From Bin87 sp965204685 (GTDB lineage: Bacteria > Chloroflexota > Dehalococcoidia > Lucifugimonadales > UBA3495): 64,000 nucleotides of DNA. The notes beneath the pieces were generated by a model that saw only the letters and a list, made by a program, of their open reading frames with translations, was not told where the DNA came from and ran no database searches. The DNA is taken from positions 1,302,001 to 1,366,000 of the forward strand of contig OZ242004.1 of NCBI GenBank assembly GCA_965204685.1, read 5' to 3'. The position numbers and the translations under genes are program-made. This document shows, in pieces, positions 49,338-58,567 of the stretch; positions within the stretch are counted from its first letter, which is position 1; each line of letters starts with the position of its first letter.

Positions 49338-49921
49338 CCAACGGAGCGCGTATGAACACCCAAGCGGAAGGCATAGCGGATCGATTGCTGGAACTGGCAG
49401 TAGAGCGGGGAGCGCTTCGATACGGCGACTTCACTCTATCCTCGGGCAAGAAAAGCACTTACTACTTCGACGGCCGCCTGCTCAGCTTGGATCCTGAAGG
49501 AGCCCATCTCATCGGCAACGTGCTGCTGCCCCTGCTGGCCGACGCCGGCGTGGGTGCGATAGGTGGGCCGACCCTGGGCGCGGATCCCATCGTGACCGCG
49601 GCAGCCATGGCATCGTGGCAGCAGGGAGCGCCGCTGCCGGCCTTCATCGTGCGCAAGGAGGCCAAGGGCTACGGCATGGGGCAGATGATCGAGGGGCCAC
49701 TGCCGGAAGGTTCAACCGTCGCCATCGTGGACGACGCCTGCACCACCGGCGGGTCGTTGTTCCACGCCATCGACGCGGCGGAGGAAGCCGGCTGCACGGT
49801 GGGCCTGGTGCTGGCGCTGCTGGACCGCAACGAAGGCGGCAGCGACGCCATCCGGCAGCGGGGCTATCGCTTCGAGACGCTGCTCACGGCCGGAGAGGAC
49901 GGGAGAATACGGCCGGCGTGA
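49334..49921 (+). CDS. pyrE: Orotate phosphoribosyltransferase
   Basis: A 195-aa enzyme converting orotate and PRPP to OMP in pyrimidine synthesis. GALRYGDFTLSSGKKSTYYFD is the PyrE N-terminal signature, IGGPTLGADPIV the following loop, FIVRKEAKGYGMGQMIEG the flexible loop and VAIVDDACTTGGSLFHAI the PRPP-binding motif. The ATG at 49334 overlaps the nadD stop; an ATG at 49352 with GGAG five bases before it would give 189 residues and is equally plausible. Confidence 0.93.
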   Translation: MTNGARMNTQAEGIADRLLELAVERGALRYGDFTLSSGKKSTYYFDGRLLSLDPEGAHLIGNVLLPLLADAGVGAIGGPTLGADPIVTAAAMASWQQGAPLPAFIVRKEAKGYGMGQMIEGPLPEGSTVAIVDDACTTGGSLFHAIDAAEEAGCTVGLVLALLDRNEGGSDAIRQRGYRFETLLTAGEDGRIRPA

Positions 49922-49931
49922 AGGATGTCGA

Positions 49932-50690
49932 TCATTCGCCGCGCAATTCGCGGAGTTGGTTTTCCAGATCCTGGATCCTGACTTCGGCCGATGTCCGGGC
50001 TTCGTGTTCAGCGGCGGCGCGAGCCTCTGCCCGGGCGCGGGCCCTACGCTCCTGGGTGAGGGCTTCGCGTTCGGACTCCAGGGAGGCAATGCGCTCGCCC
50101 GTTGCCGGGTCGTGCCAATGCAGTTGTCCGTCGGCCCAGCGCAGGTCCACGTTCAGCACGGCGCTGTGGCCCTGTAGGCTGCCGTCCGGCAATTCGTCAA
50201 TCTGGATGGGTTCGTAGCGGCCGTCCACCAGGCGGTCGCCGGCCAGGCGCGCGCCGTGGTATCGGCCCGTCTCGTCAAAGCGCCAGTACTCCAGGATGCC
50301 CAACTCAGCGTAGCGGACTCGCTTTTCGACGGTGTCCCTCCGTCCGGTGGACCGCGAGGCGACCTCCAGCACGAAGTCGGGCGGCTTGCCCTGTTCCGAG
50401 ATGACGTAGCCATTCTGGGCCCGGTAGAGGGCCGGGTCCGCGTCGAAGGCCACCATCAGGTCGGGATAGACCGCGCCGGCCATGGTGGTCAGTTCGGTGG
50501 TTGGGACGGGGATGATGTAGAGGTCGGCGCCGACGACGGTGGTGTCGGGGTTGCCTAGATATACGACCAGGGAGTGAGCGCCGCCGGTGAGGGAGAGGTG
50601 CTGGGAGGCGGTCATCTTTTCGTCCTGGGACTTGGGAGGGTCCGGCAATTCGAAGGCCGCTGGGGACTGGGGAGTTTTGGCGGTGGTCAT
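49932..50690 (-). CDS. Uma2-family PD-(D/E)XK protein with coiled-coil tail
   Basis: A 252-aa Uma2 protein: VYPDLMVAFDADPA and PPDFVLEVASRSTGRRDTVEKR carry the putative catalytic Asp, Glu and Lys, followed by YAELGILEYWRFD. A C-terminal coiled coil (about 200-250) is Arg/Ala/Glu rich (ERRARARAEARAAAEHEA). A GAGG lies before the ATG at 50690. It converges on pyrE, with 10 bases between the ends. Confidence 0.85.
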   Translation of the reverse strand: MTTAKTPQSPAAFELPDPPKSQDEKMTASQHLSLTGGAHSLVVYLGNPDTTVVGADLYIIPVPTTELTTMAGAVYPDLMVAFDADPALYRAQNGYVISEQGKPPDFVLEVASRSTGRRDTVEKRVRYAELGILEYWRFDETGRYHGARLAGDRLVDGRYEPIQIDELPDGSLQGHSAVLNVDLRWADGQLHWHDPATGERIASLESEREALTQERRARARAEARAAAEHEARTSAEVRIQDLENQLRELRGE

Positions 50691-50764
50691 GCTGAACCTC
50701 GCCTGGATCGGCGTGTGTTGGCGGGAATTATACCTGTGTACAAGATCGAGGAGGCGCAGCGCGG

Positions 50765-52447
50765 TTACATGCGGTAGAAGCTGCCGCCGCCGGCCCACTG
50801 GGCGCGCAGGGCTCGGCTCCCCACGACGGTATCGAACTTGATCCATTCGGCAGAAGGCTGGTCTGTCGGGCCAACGTAAAAGCGCGGTGAGGCCCCGCCA
50901 TCGCCGGCCTGGGAATTCAGTGGTTCCTCGCCGCCGTGCGGCCAGGCCAGGTAGAGCCGGCCCCGCCGCAGTATCACGCGGAAGCTGGTCAGGTAAGGGG
51001 CATGGCTGCGGTAGTGACCGGGGAAAGCGTCCCACTCCGGCGGATGCGGCGCCGTTTCAGCCAGTGGCGCGGCGCCCTCGCGGATGTACACGTCGGGGCC
51101 GTGGTGGACCTCAACCATGTGTGCCGCGTCTCCCGCGCCCCGCAGAGCGCGGAACCGCACCGGGAAGGGGTCAAATTCGTCGTGAGGCACGCAGAAGGTG
51201 TTGCCAGCGATGTGTTCCAGCCTGATGGCCGGACCGTCCTGCCGTCTCAGGAGAAGTTGGTCGCGCCGGGCGATTACCAACAGTACCGCGCCGGAGGTCT
51301 CATGGACGAACCGGCCGGCATAGCGGCCCGCGTCGTCAATGCGGGTAGGATCCAGGAAGGGCGGCGGTTCGGAAACCGGCTCGCCGTCACGTATCGCGGC
51401 CGCGACCCCGAGGGCATAACGGGCCGGCGGGTACAGGTCCACCCCGGAGCCGTTGCACAGGATCACCACCCCCAGGCCGTCGGTCTGGTCAGCCATCATG
51501 ATTGACCGAAATCCCACGGTGCCGCCGCCGTGCCCGATGAAATGGTGACCGCCGCCCCGGTGGGATATGATCCCGAAGCCGTAGCGGTAGTCATCCTGCT
51601 CGTCGCCGCGATTCATGGAGATGACCGGTGTGGTCATCTGACGGTACAAGTCTGCGGATATGATTGGCCCCAACTCACCTCGCCCGCCGTTCAGCCACAC
51701 CCGAGCGTACCGAGCCATGTCGCCGGCGGTGGAGACCTGGCTGCCGTCGCCCACGGCGTATTCCGTCCAGTGCGCCGGGATGAGGGGGTCTCCCAAGCGG
51801 CGCGGGCGGTCGTCGTGGAGGTCCACGTACCCAGTGGCCATGCGATGGTGGCTTTGGTGGGAGATGACCGGTTCGCTGGCGTTCATGCCCAGGGGTTCCA
51901 GGACGCGCTGGCGGATCGCAGTAGCGTAATCCATGCCGGTCACGTCCTCCAGGAGCCAGCCCAGCAGCTTGTAGCCGGTGTTGGAGTATCGGAACCGGGT
52001 CCCGGGCTCCCAGGCGGCCTCGGTGTCGCGCAGTGCGTAGCCCTCGTAGCGGGCCGCGGGGGCAAAGTCGGTGCCCGCCGGCAGGCCGGCAGTATGGCTC
52101 AGCAGATGCCGCAACGTTATCGGGCCGAACCGGGACGGCAGGGCGAACCAGGGTAGATGGGTGCTGATGGGCGCGTTGAGATCAAGGCGGCCGGCCTGCA
52201 CCAGTTGCAGCAGCGCCAGGGCGGTAAAGGACTTGCCGATGCTGCCAATCTGAAATGTCGTGCCGGTCAGCGCCGGGCTGCGCGCCGCCAGGTCGGCGTA
52301 GCCCACGCCGGCGGTGAAGAGGGTCTGCCGTCGGTCGGTGAGGGAGATGGACAGCCCCGCGGCGGGAACGGTGGAGAGCCAGCGCCCCAGGTATTCGGTG
52401 AGGGGCGCGAAGTTCTGTGGGGTGTTGGGGTTAGTTGGCGAAGCCAT
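50765..52447 (-). CDS. Beta-lactamase-family serine hydrolase
   Basis: A 560-aa class C beta-lactamase/esterase-type protein. The SxxK motif is FQIGSIGKSFTALAL, the Tyr-x-Asn motif FRYSNTGYKLLGWLL and the third motif GHGGGTVGF. The C-terminal 200 residues form a separate beta-rich lipocalin-like region. There is no signal peptide, so an intracellular esterase or peptidase is more likely than antibiotic resistance. ATG 52447 or GTG 52453 could start it; neither has a strong ribosome site. Confidence 0.87.
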   Translation of the reverse strand: MASPTNPNTPQNFAPLTEYLGRWLSTVPAAGLSISLTDRRQTLFTAGVGYADLAARSPALTGTTFQIGSIGKSFTALALLQLVQAGRLDLNAPISTHLPWFALPSRFGPITLRHLLSHTAGLPAGTDFAPAARYEGYALRDTEAAWEPGTRFRYSNTGYKLLGWLLEDVTGMDYATAIRQRVLEPLGMNASEPVISHQSHHRMATGYVDLHDDRPRRLGDPLIPAHWTEYAVGDGSQVSTAGDMARYARVWLNGGRGELGPIISADLYRQMTTPVISMNRGDEQDDYRYGFGIISHRGGGHHFIGHGGGTVGFRSIMMADQTDGLGVVILCNGSGVDLYPPARYALGVAAAIRDGEPVSEPPPFLDPTRIDDAGRYAGRFVHETSGAVLLVIARRDQLLLRRQDGPAIRLEHIAGNTFCVPHDEFDPFPVRFRALRGAGDAAHMVEVHHGPDVYIREGAAPLAETAPHPPEWDAFPGHYRSHAPYLTSFRVILRRGRLYLAWPHGGEEPLNSQAGDGGASPRFYVGPTDQPSAEWIKFDTVVGSRALRAQWAGGGSFYRM

Positions 52448-52465
52448 GATCACGGTCAGAGGCGT

Positions 52466-52858
52466 TCAAATGGATATGATCCGGAGACCCGACAGCCGCT
52501 CGAAGTGGCGCCGGTTGTTCGTGAGCAGGGTAAGGTTGTGACGCAGAGCGGTTGCGCCGATGAGCAGGTCCATGTCCTGGATGAGGGTTCCCGCTGCGCG
52601 TAGTCTGGCCCGCTCGACGCCGAATATACGGCAGATGGGAACATCCAAGCCTATGACGGGGTACCGGCCCAGGAAATCCGTCATTCGATTCTCGTTATGC
52701 ACCGGGTTGTTGCTGTTCAACACTCCTTCATATAGTTCCGCTACGGACACGATGCTGATGCTGATGCCCTCTGGACGTAGTTCATCCATGCGGCGCACCG
52801 TTCGCGGAACGCGGTTCAGGTAATTTATGGCCCAGTCGGTATCCAGCAGGTTGCTCAT
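52466..52858 (-). CDS. PIN-domain toxin (VapC-like)
   Basis: A 130-aa PIN ribonuclease: Asp in NLLDTDWAINYL, Glu in SVAELYEGVL, Asp in IQDMDLLIGATA and a further Asn/Asp region LLTNNRRHFERL. This matches typical VapC. It follows the DUF104-type antitoxin by 4 bases. The ATG at 52858 is used, since the longer frame reads back into the antitoxin region. Confidence 0.88.
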   Translation of the reverse strand: MSNLLDTDWAINYLNRVPRTVRRMDELRPEGISISIVSVAELYEGVLNSNNPVHNENRMTDFLGRYPVIGLDVPICRIFGVERARLRAAGTLIQDMDLLIGATALRHNLTLLTNNRRHFERLSGLRIISI

Positions 52859-52862
52859 GCTG

Positions 52863-53126
52863 TCACGCCTTTGGCGCACAATAGATGCAATCGCAATTGC
52901 TGCCACGGTGACGAGCACCGTACACGAACCTGATCATTTCCTCCGCCGCTGCCTCAGCTTCCTGTACTTCGGCCTGGGTGGTCGGCATCCAGTCCGGGTC
53001 CTGCCAGTCTTCAAAACCCTTTCTTATGTCGATGGTGATGGATACTACCTCGTCCTTGGCCAGGTCGAGGGGTTCCAACGGCACTAGAACCCCATCGGTG
53101 AACTTGGCTTTGATGGTCTTGATCAT
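52863..53126 (-). CDS. DUF104-type (AF2212-like) antitoxin with a Cys-rich tail
   Basis: An 87-aa protein. IKTIKAKFTDGVLVPLEPLDL and DEVVSITID are the AF2212/DUF104 antitoxin core. The helical C-terminal half carries RGSNCDCIYCAPKA, three closely spaced Cys (CxCxxC) unusual for this family. AAGGAG precedes the ATG. It forms an antitoxin-toxin operon with the PIN gene. Confidence 0.78.
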   Translation of the reverse strand: MIKTIKAKFTDGVLVPLEPLDLAKDEVVSITIDIRKGFEDWQDPDWMPTTQAEVQEAEAAAEEMIRFVYGARHRGSNCDCIYCAPKA

Positions 53127-53153
53127 ATTTGCTCCTTCGGCTGGCGAAACCGG

Positions 53154-54170
53154 CTAGCTTCCCGGCCCCGGCTTCTCCGGGCCGAAGAGCAGCGGCTGAG
53201 CCGTGATGCGGGCGGTGATGTCGTCGTCCCCGTCCTCTGCGGCCACCTGCAGCGTGCCGCCGACCTGCACCGCCGCCGTGCGCACGTAGCCCAGGCCGAT
53301 GATGCGCGCCCCATCCGCTCCGGGAACCACCGTCGCCGAGGTTACCAGGCCCATGGCCGCGCCCTCGTCGTTGACCAGGCGGGAGCCGGGCAGCGCGCCG
53401 GCCTGGGACTGGTCGGCGTCGAAATCCAGGGACACCAGGTACTTCTGCACCTTGTGGTAGGTGTCCAGGCGGGCGATGACCTCCTGGCCGATGTAGCAGC
53501 CCTTGTGGAAGTCGATGGCGCCGATGAGGCCGGCCTCCAGTGGGTTGTAGGTGTCGCTCATCTCGGCACCGTAGGCCGGCCGGGCCTGGGCGATGCGCAG
53601 GGCCTCGGCGGTGGCCGCGCTGATGTTCGCCGCGCCGGCCGCTTCCAGGTCGGCGGCGATGCGCGCGGCGTCGCTGGGATCGTCGGCCAGCAGGTAGCGG
53701 GTGGGCGGCCGCTCCGGGTCGTCCGGGTCCGTCGGCGGTTCCACCACCAGGACGCCATCGTCCGAGACCTGATCCAAAATGCCGGCAGCGTCCGGGCCGG
53801 TCAGCCGCAACAGGGAAGTCTTCTCCGTGATGTCCTCGACCTCCAGGTCCTCCATGATCGTGTACTTGTCCAGGAAGTCGATCACGTTCTGCTGCTGCCC
53901 CGGGCTGGTGAGCATGACCTGGTGGTCGCCGCAGTGGATGACATACGCCAGGTCCACGATGCGGCCGCGGTCGCTGGTGAGCACGGTGACGGCGACCTCG
54001 CCAGCCGGCGCGTCCGGGTCTATCAGGTTGGTGGACAGGCGATTGAGCAGGTCGCGGGCGTCCTCGCCGGTGAGGAGCAGGATGCCCGCGTCGTCAGGAT
54101 ACACGGCGGCCCGCTCGGTAGCGGCCTGGAACTCCGCGGCGGTGTGGGCGTCAAGGGCGGTGGTGGTCAT
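53154..54170 (-). CDS. ygfZ: YgfZ/GcvT-like folate-binding Fe-S maturation protein
   Basis: A 338-aa protein with the aminomethyltransferase fold and the YgfZ signature FHKGCYIGQEVIARLDT (Cys at about residue 225). YgfZ/IBA57 proteins use tetrahydrofolate in the assembly or repair of certain Fe-S clusters. The neighbouring A-type carrier gene on the same strand upstream supports this. It lacks the full set of GcvT catalytic residues and no gcv genes are near, so glycine cleavage is unlikely. Confidence 0.86.
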   Translation of the reverse strand: MTTTALDAHTAAEFQAATERAAVYPDDAGILLLTGEDARDLLNRLSTNLIDPDAPAGEVAVTVLTSDRGRIVDLAYVIHCGDHQVMLTSPGQQQNVIDFLDKYTIMEDLEVEDITEKTSLLRLTGPDAAGILDQVSDDGVLVVEPPTDPDDPERPPTRYLLADDPSDAARIAADLEAAGAANISAATAEALRIAQARPAYGAEMSDTYNPLEAGLIGAIDFHKGCYIGQEVIARLDTYHKVQKYLVSLDFDADQSQAGALPGSRLVNDEGAAMGLVTSATVVPGADGARIIGLGYVRTAAVQVGGTLQVAAEDGDDDITARITAQPLLFGPEKPGPGS

Positions 54171-54203
54171 CGGGATCCTCCGAGATTGGAACTGGCTGGT
54201 GAC

Positions 54204-54282
54204 GAGATTGCCGCGCTTCGCTCGTAGTGACGGGTCTAGCGCAATAGCATACGCAACAGGGGCGGGTCTGCAACCCGCCCCT
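54204..54282. repeat. Dispersed repeats between ygfZ and the A-type carrier gene
   Basis: 54204-54233 is a reverse copy of the CATTGCGAGCG repeat (GATTGCCGCGCTTCGCTC). 54258-54282 is a perfect-type hairpin AGGGGCGGGT-CTGCA-ACCCGCCCCT related to the terminator at 21349. The hairpin could end transcription of the upstream carrier gene. Confidence 0.55.
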
Positions 54283-54314
54283 GCGCCGCGTCGTATCGAG
54301 TTTAAGCGTGCCGG

Positions 54315-54671
54315 CTACACGGCGAAGGAGGTGCCGCAGCCGCAGGCCTTCTTGGCATTGGGGTTCTCGAAGACGAAACCCTTGCCGTTCAGGCCGTCGG
54401 AGAAGTCCAGCTGGGTGCCGACCAGGTAGATGTAGGACTTCTTGTCCACCATCACCTTGACGCCGTACTGCTCGACGATCTTGTCTGACTCGCGTTCCTT
54501 GTCGGTGATGGTCAGGTCGTAGGTGAGGCCGGAACAGCCGCCGCCCTTGACTGCCACGCGCAGACCGATGTTGTCGGTGATGCCTTCCTTGTCAGCGAAA
54601 TACTTGATCTTCTCGGCGGCCTTTTCCGAAATCTCAACGGTGAGTTCGACGCCGTTCTGGGTGATGGGCAT
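54315..54671 (-). CDS. A-type Fe-S carrier (IscA/ErpA-like)
   Basis: A 118-aa HesB/IscA-family protein with the three conserved Cys: GLRVAVKGGGCSGLTYDL and the C-terminal KKACGCGTSF. A-type carriers deliver [4Fe-4S] clusters to target enzymes. Whether it is ErpA, IscA or SufA cannot be decided. It pairs naturally with ygfZ, 144 bases downstream on the same strand. Confidence 0.92.
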   Translation of the reverse strand: MPITQNGVELTVEISEKAAEKIKYFADKEGITDNIGLRVAVKGGGCSGLTYDLTITDKERESDKIVEQYGVKVMVDKKSYIYLVGTQLDFSDGLNGKGFVFENPNAKKACGCGTSFAV

Positions 54672-54799
54672 GGTTGCATAACCTCCGCGGTGGGAGTGGA
54701 TGATGGGACAATTTTACGAAAAACGACGGGGGCGCGTCAAATGGTGTCGTCAGCCTTCCAGGATCGCTGTCGAACCTATGGAGGCAACCCTTTGAAAAG

Positions 54800-57238
54800 T
54801 TATGGATCAGGTTGCAGGCTCAGGCGCAGCCAGTCAGCCTGATATTGCTGAAGTTGACTCCCAGCACTAACCCTCGCAAACATTGGGGCGCGCAGGGCTA
54901 ACCTGAACCATTCGTCGAAAGAGTCCCTTAATCGCGAAGGCATGGCTGATCGTCCCCACTTCTCTCCGAACCTTATCATGGTGGTAAAGAAAGTAACATA
55001 CGGATGTTCTGATGCCTCCCATTGATGTCGATCCCGAGATCTCTGCAAATATTCGGTTGCTTCGCGTAACGTATCGGCGTCTCCAGTTGCGATAGCGATA
55101 CGGCCGAGCACAGTGCCAAGAGTGTTCAATGCAAATGGGTGCCAATGGATTTGCAATGAATATTCAGCGTGAGATCGAGCTAGATCGTGGTAGTCTAAGC
55201 TCGACTCGAACAATGCCCTTTGATCCCAGTAGCGCCCGTTCCAACGATATGCATCCTCTATGTGCTCATAAAAACTTCTACCATGCTTTGGGCCTATGAG
55301 GCGCATAACAGTCTCTTCATCCATCACGCGCCGGATGATCCGGTATGGAAGAGTGAGGCGTCTGATTGAGTTGCGGTCGATATGGGGTGCCAGGGCAGAA
55401 GCTAAGTTCAACATGGCTTCGAACTTTTCGTCGACTGAAAGTGCTGAGGCAACCACCAATCGGGCAGTCATGCGGTGGGGCGGTCGAACACCAGTCGATC
55501 CCAGGACCATCAAGTCTTGTACACCGTTCGACAACCATGATTCTACACTTGTGCCACTGAGCCCCGTGATCTTTGAAGCGATGCCAAGCGGGATAGGATA
55601 ACCGAACTCGTAGGCAATGCTTGATGCGGCGTAAAGTTGCTTAAAGTGCTGGTTGTCGATGCGATCATAGCTTTCTTTGATCCTCTGCTGAAATCCCAAG
55701 CCGCCTTCTAGGTCTGCCATACCTTCGAACAGCCGGCGTGACGCCGTACGCCTGAAATAACCGCGTTGCCGTTCGCGGCTAAGTCGCGTGATCCGCCCCA
55801 AACGTGTACGGGCCTTGAGCTTTTCTAGCAACGTGTCTATGTCGCTGTCAGACAAAACACTGTACTCATATTCATTGGGGGCGTGCAAAAACCGTGGGCC
55901 TATGTTTTGCTCCAAGAACTCGCGCCGACCGGACCGTTCAGACCCAACGGCAAGCAAGTTTACGTTGTTGGCCGCACAGGCGTCCGCTAACTCCCCAAGT
56001 GAAACTGCGAAATCAGCGCAATCGTTGAAAAACAGGACTGCGTTTGGCATCCCCTGGAGCCATCTCACCGTCGACGAGATGTCCAAGTTTTCTTCTCCAC
56101 GGAATTGAAAACTAGGAAAACCGTCTCCTATGAACAGACGAGCGATACGCATGAGGCCCGTCGATTTGCCGGTTCCTGCATTTCCCGTAAGTACATGAAT
56201 TGATTGCGAGACTTGATGAGGGTCCATTTTGGAGCGTATTGTTTTGAAAGCTTTCTCTGTGACTTGAAACATTGCGTCGTCGTCGTCAAGAATATTTCGC
56301 CAAACTGGTTCATAGCCAGAATAAAAATGGCGAGTGCTGTCGTTGTCAATGGGTTCAAATCGTCGAAGGTCAACGAATTGTTGGACAAATCTCGGCATGC
56401 TCGACCCCATTGATGGACCGTAAAGATCCTGTAGGGCATTTTTGTATTTGTTCACCTCGTTGAAGATGGTATGGATGAACCCTTGGGCGTCGGCTTCAAT
56501 CACTTTGAGGCCCATAGCGGTCAATTCATTCCGCTCAAATGGTGCAACATTCTTCAGAACGATGACTGATGGAAACCCTCTCGATGTAAGTGACGACGAG
56601 TTGGCCAACGCCTGTTGCAGATCAAACTCGTCGGCTAACGACGCCCCCAGCGTGATGAACGGTCGGTCGGTGAACTCATCGACGAAAACCGAGTGCCAAG
56701 CACGCATGTCCCTCAAGGTTGCTGCATATTCTTGCACCGAAAATACCAAATCTGAATAGTGTTCATTCTCATGCTCGCCCGATTGAACGTAGCCATGTAG
56801 ATGGATTATTTGCGGGTTGGAGCGGGCTGTATCGCGGAATTTCGAGGTCCAGTTAAACCGGTCTAATGAGATTTCTCTGTGACTGAAAGCCGTTTCGATA
56901 ACGTCGTCGACGTTGAGTGTCCAGATCCTGTGCCAATTGAACTCTGCCAACGCCTCCTGCCAGTCAGGTTTGCAGCCGGTAAACCAAGCCCGCATGAAAT
57001 CTTCTAGCTTGTCCGGGTTGGCTCGCTGTGCTGCCCCGTAGACTCGAGGCAGTGAGATATCCTGCGGTTCGATAGGGAGGTTGAATTCTTCTATCAACCG
57101 CCTTTTCAACTGTGGACCTGAGGGTAATGGCTCATCGTTTCCACCCAATGAGCCTATGGAGGCACCCGCACCCAGCAGCAAAGAATATTCGCCACGTGCG
57201 ACGCCTTCTGCGATTTGACTCCTCAACTCCGTGTCCAT
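54800..57238 (-). CDS. SIR2-STAND anti-phage NTPase
   Basis: An 812-aa protein. The N-terminal SIR2-like NADase domain (residues about 1-250) has SLLLGAGASIGSLGG, the Asn/Asp motif WTLNVDDVIE and catalytic His in IIHLHGYVQ. A STAND-type P-loop ATPase follows, with Walker A LTGNAGTGKSTGLMRI and Walker B-like AVLFFNDCADF. The C-terminal third is helical, TPR-like (ARSHAEYSLQIHWHPFALNTLG), for sensing. This matches SIR2-STAND (Avs5-type) defence proteins that deplete NAD on phage recognition. It is a single gene with visibly lower GC than its neighbours. The start at 57238 follows GGGAACGATT; an ATG at 57250 is possible. Confidence 0.85.
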   Translation of the reverse strand: MDTELRSQIAEGVARGEYSLLLGAGASIGSLGGNDEPLPSGPQLKRRLIEEFNLPIEPQDISLPRVYGAAQRANPDKLEDFMRAWFTGCKPDWQEALAEFNWHRIWTLNVDDVIETAFSHREISLDRFNWTSKFRDTARSNPQIIHLHGYVQSGEHENEHYSDLVFSVQEYAATLRDMRAWHSVFVDEFTDRPFITLGASLADEFDLQQALANSSSLTSRGFPSVIVLKNVAPFERNELTAMGLKVIEADAQGFIHTIFNEVNKYKNALQDLYGPSMGSSMPRFVQQFVDLRRFEPIDNDSTRHFYSGYEPVWRNILDDDDAMFQVTEKAFKTIRSKMDPHQVSQSIHVLTGNAGTGKSTGLMRIARLFIGDGFPSFQFRGEENLDISSTVRWLQGMPNAVLFFNDCADFAVSLGELADACAANNVNLLAVGSERSGRREFLEQNIGPRFLHAPNEYEYSVLSDSDIDTLLEKLKARTRLGRITRLSRERQRGYFRRTASRRLFEGMADLEGGLGFQQRIKESYDRIDNQHFKQLYAASSIAYEFGYPIPLGIASKITGLSGTSVESWLSNGVQDLMVLGSTGVRPPHRMTARLVVASALSVDEKFEAMLNLASALAPHIDRNSIRRLTLPYRIIRRVMDEETVMRLIGPKHGRSFYEHIEDAYRWNGRYWDQRALFESSLDYHDLARSHAEYSLQIHWHPFALNTLGTVLGRIAIATGDADTLREATEYLQRSRDRHQWEASEHPYVTFFTTMIRFGEKWGRSAMPSRLRDSFDEWFRLALRAPMFARVSAGSQLQQYQADWLRLSLQPDP

Positions 57239-57457
57239 AATCGTTCCCATGCCCGGTGTTATTGATCTTGCCAACAATTGTAACACTCGAGACCATTAGA
57301 TGATGCCGCGTACAATGCCGTCTCCTGGAGGCTGCGCCTGCATCGTGCTCGTTCACTCGGTAACTTTAGCAATGGGCGATGCTTCGGCTCAAGCCTCGAT
57401 CTGCTCAAGGGTTGCGTGGGTGAGACTGCACCTGTGCCCGTGCATCCACCACCTCAC

Positions 57458-58528
57458 CTACTGCTCCGCCTCCGCTGTCAGCGCGAAGCAGGTCAGGCCG
57501 GGGCCGTGGTCCCAGATGGATTCGGAGAAGGGGCGCCGCTCGTCCCGCCGCTCCGGGCTTTCGGCGTTGAACACCGCGCACAGCTCGTAGTCCACACCGC
57601 CTACGAGATGGTATCCGTAGTGACGGCCCGTGTCCGGGTCTGTTATGGACTGGACGGAGTACTGCGGACCCTGCAGGTCGAAGAGGTTGGCGGGCATCTC
57701 GCCGTTGAACTCGTAGTAACGGTCCACGTTATGAGAGATGCTGCGCAGGTCTTCTATCCGCTGCTCATCGAGGCGGATTAGCCGTTGCTGGACAGGCGTG
57801 CCGATCACGTAGATGGAGTAGCCAACGGTGGCCACGACCACCACCACGGCGGCGATCACCAGCGCGCGCAATACCGGCGCCGCCCGCGCCGTCGACCCGG
57901 CCGCCTCGTCCTCGGCCTGGCGCATGTCCCACAGGTAGTAGCCGAAGATGGGCGCAACGATCAGCAACACCACGGCCACCTTCAGGAAGAAACTCACCGT
58001 CGGGTCGCCGGTGAGCAGGCTGGCCAGCAGGGCGATGATGTCGCCCAGGATGATGCCCGCCCCCACCACCAGGGTCAGGTAGGTCAGCCAGCGGCGCACC
58101 AGGGACTGCCGGCGCTCCGGATCGGCTGCGACGGCCACCGCCAAACGACGCATCAGGAAGAGGTACAGCGGGAAGGCGACGATCACCGCGGCCAATGCGG
58201 TGGCGTCCGCCGCGGACGCCGATGACCGGTACCAGTTCAGCGTATCGGGGAAGGTGTGGTCGATCAGCCCGAACAGCACCGCCCCCAGGCTGAAGGCGAA
58301 GACGTACAGGGCGATGAACGACACCAGGTAGAGGAAGGCCTCCCGCGCGTGCAGGTACGGCCGCGGCCGGGGCACCGCCACCGGAAAGTCCACGTCGGCG
58401 TAGGCGGCCAGCGCGCTGCGCACGTCCCGCTCCTGCCACCCCGCTTCCAGCAGCACGGCGCGGATGGACTCCCGGTCGATGCCGCGCTCCAGGGATTCCT
58501 TGATGAACCGGCGGAGTTCTTCGTTCAT
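57458..58528 (-). CDS. DUF5671 membrane protein
   Basis: A 356-aa protein with an N-terminal helical region (ELRRFIKESLERGIDRESI, like the UBA-type putative domain before DUF5671). Six or so membrane helices follow, including AFLYLVSFIALYVFAFSLG, AALAAVIVAFPLYLFLM-like and VAVVLLIVAPIFGYYLW. A C-terminal extracytoplasmic domain of about 100 residues begins after ALVIAAVVVVVATVGYSIYV. DUF5671 proteins have no established function. It is a single gene. Confidence 0.82.
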   Translation of the reverse strand: MNEELRRFIKESLERGIDRESIRAVLLEAGWQERDVRSALAAYADVDFPVAVPRPRPYLHAREAFLYLVSFIALYVFAFSLGAVLFGLIDHTFPDTLNWYRSSASAADATALAAVIVAFPLYLFLMRRLAVAVAADPERRQSLVRRWLTYLTLVVGAGIILGDIIALLASLLTGDPTVSFFLKVAVVLLIVAPIFGYYLWDMRQAEDEAAGSTARAAPVLRALVIAAVVVVVATVGYSIYVIGTPVQQRLIRLDEQRIEDLRSISHNVDRYYEFNGEMPANLFDLQGPQYSVQSITDPDTGRHYGYHLVGGVDYELCAVFNAESPERRDERRPFSESIWDHGPGLTCFALTAEAEQ

Positions 58529-58567
58529 GGTGGGCTCTCGGTGCGTTAGCTCACTCTATCGAAAATC

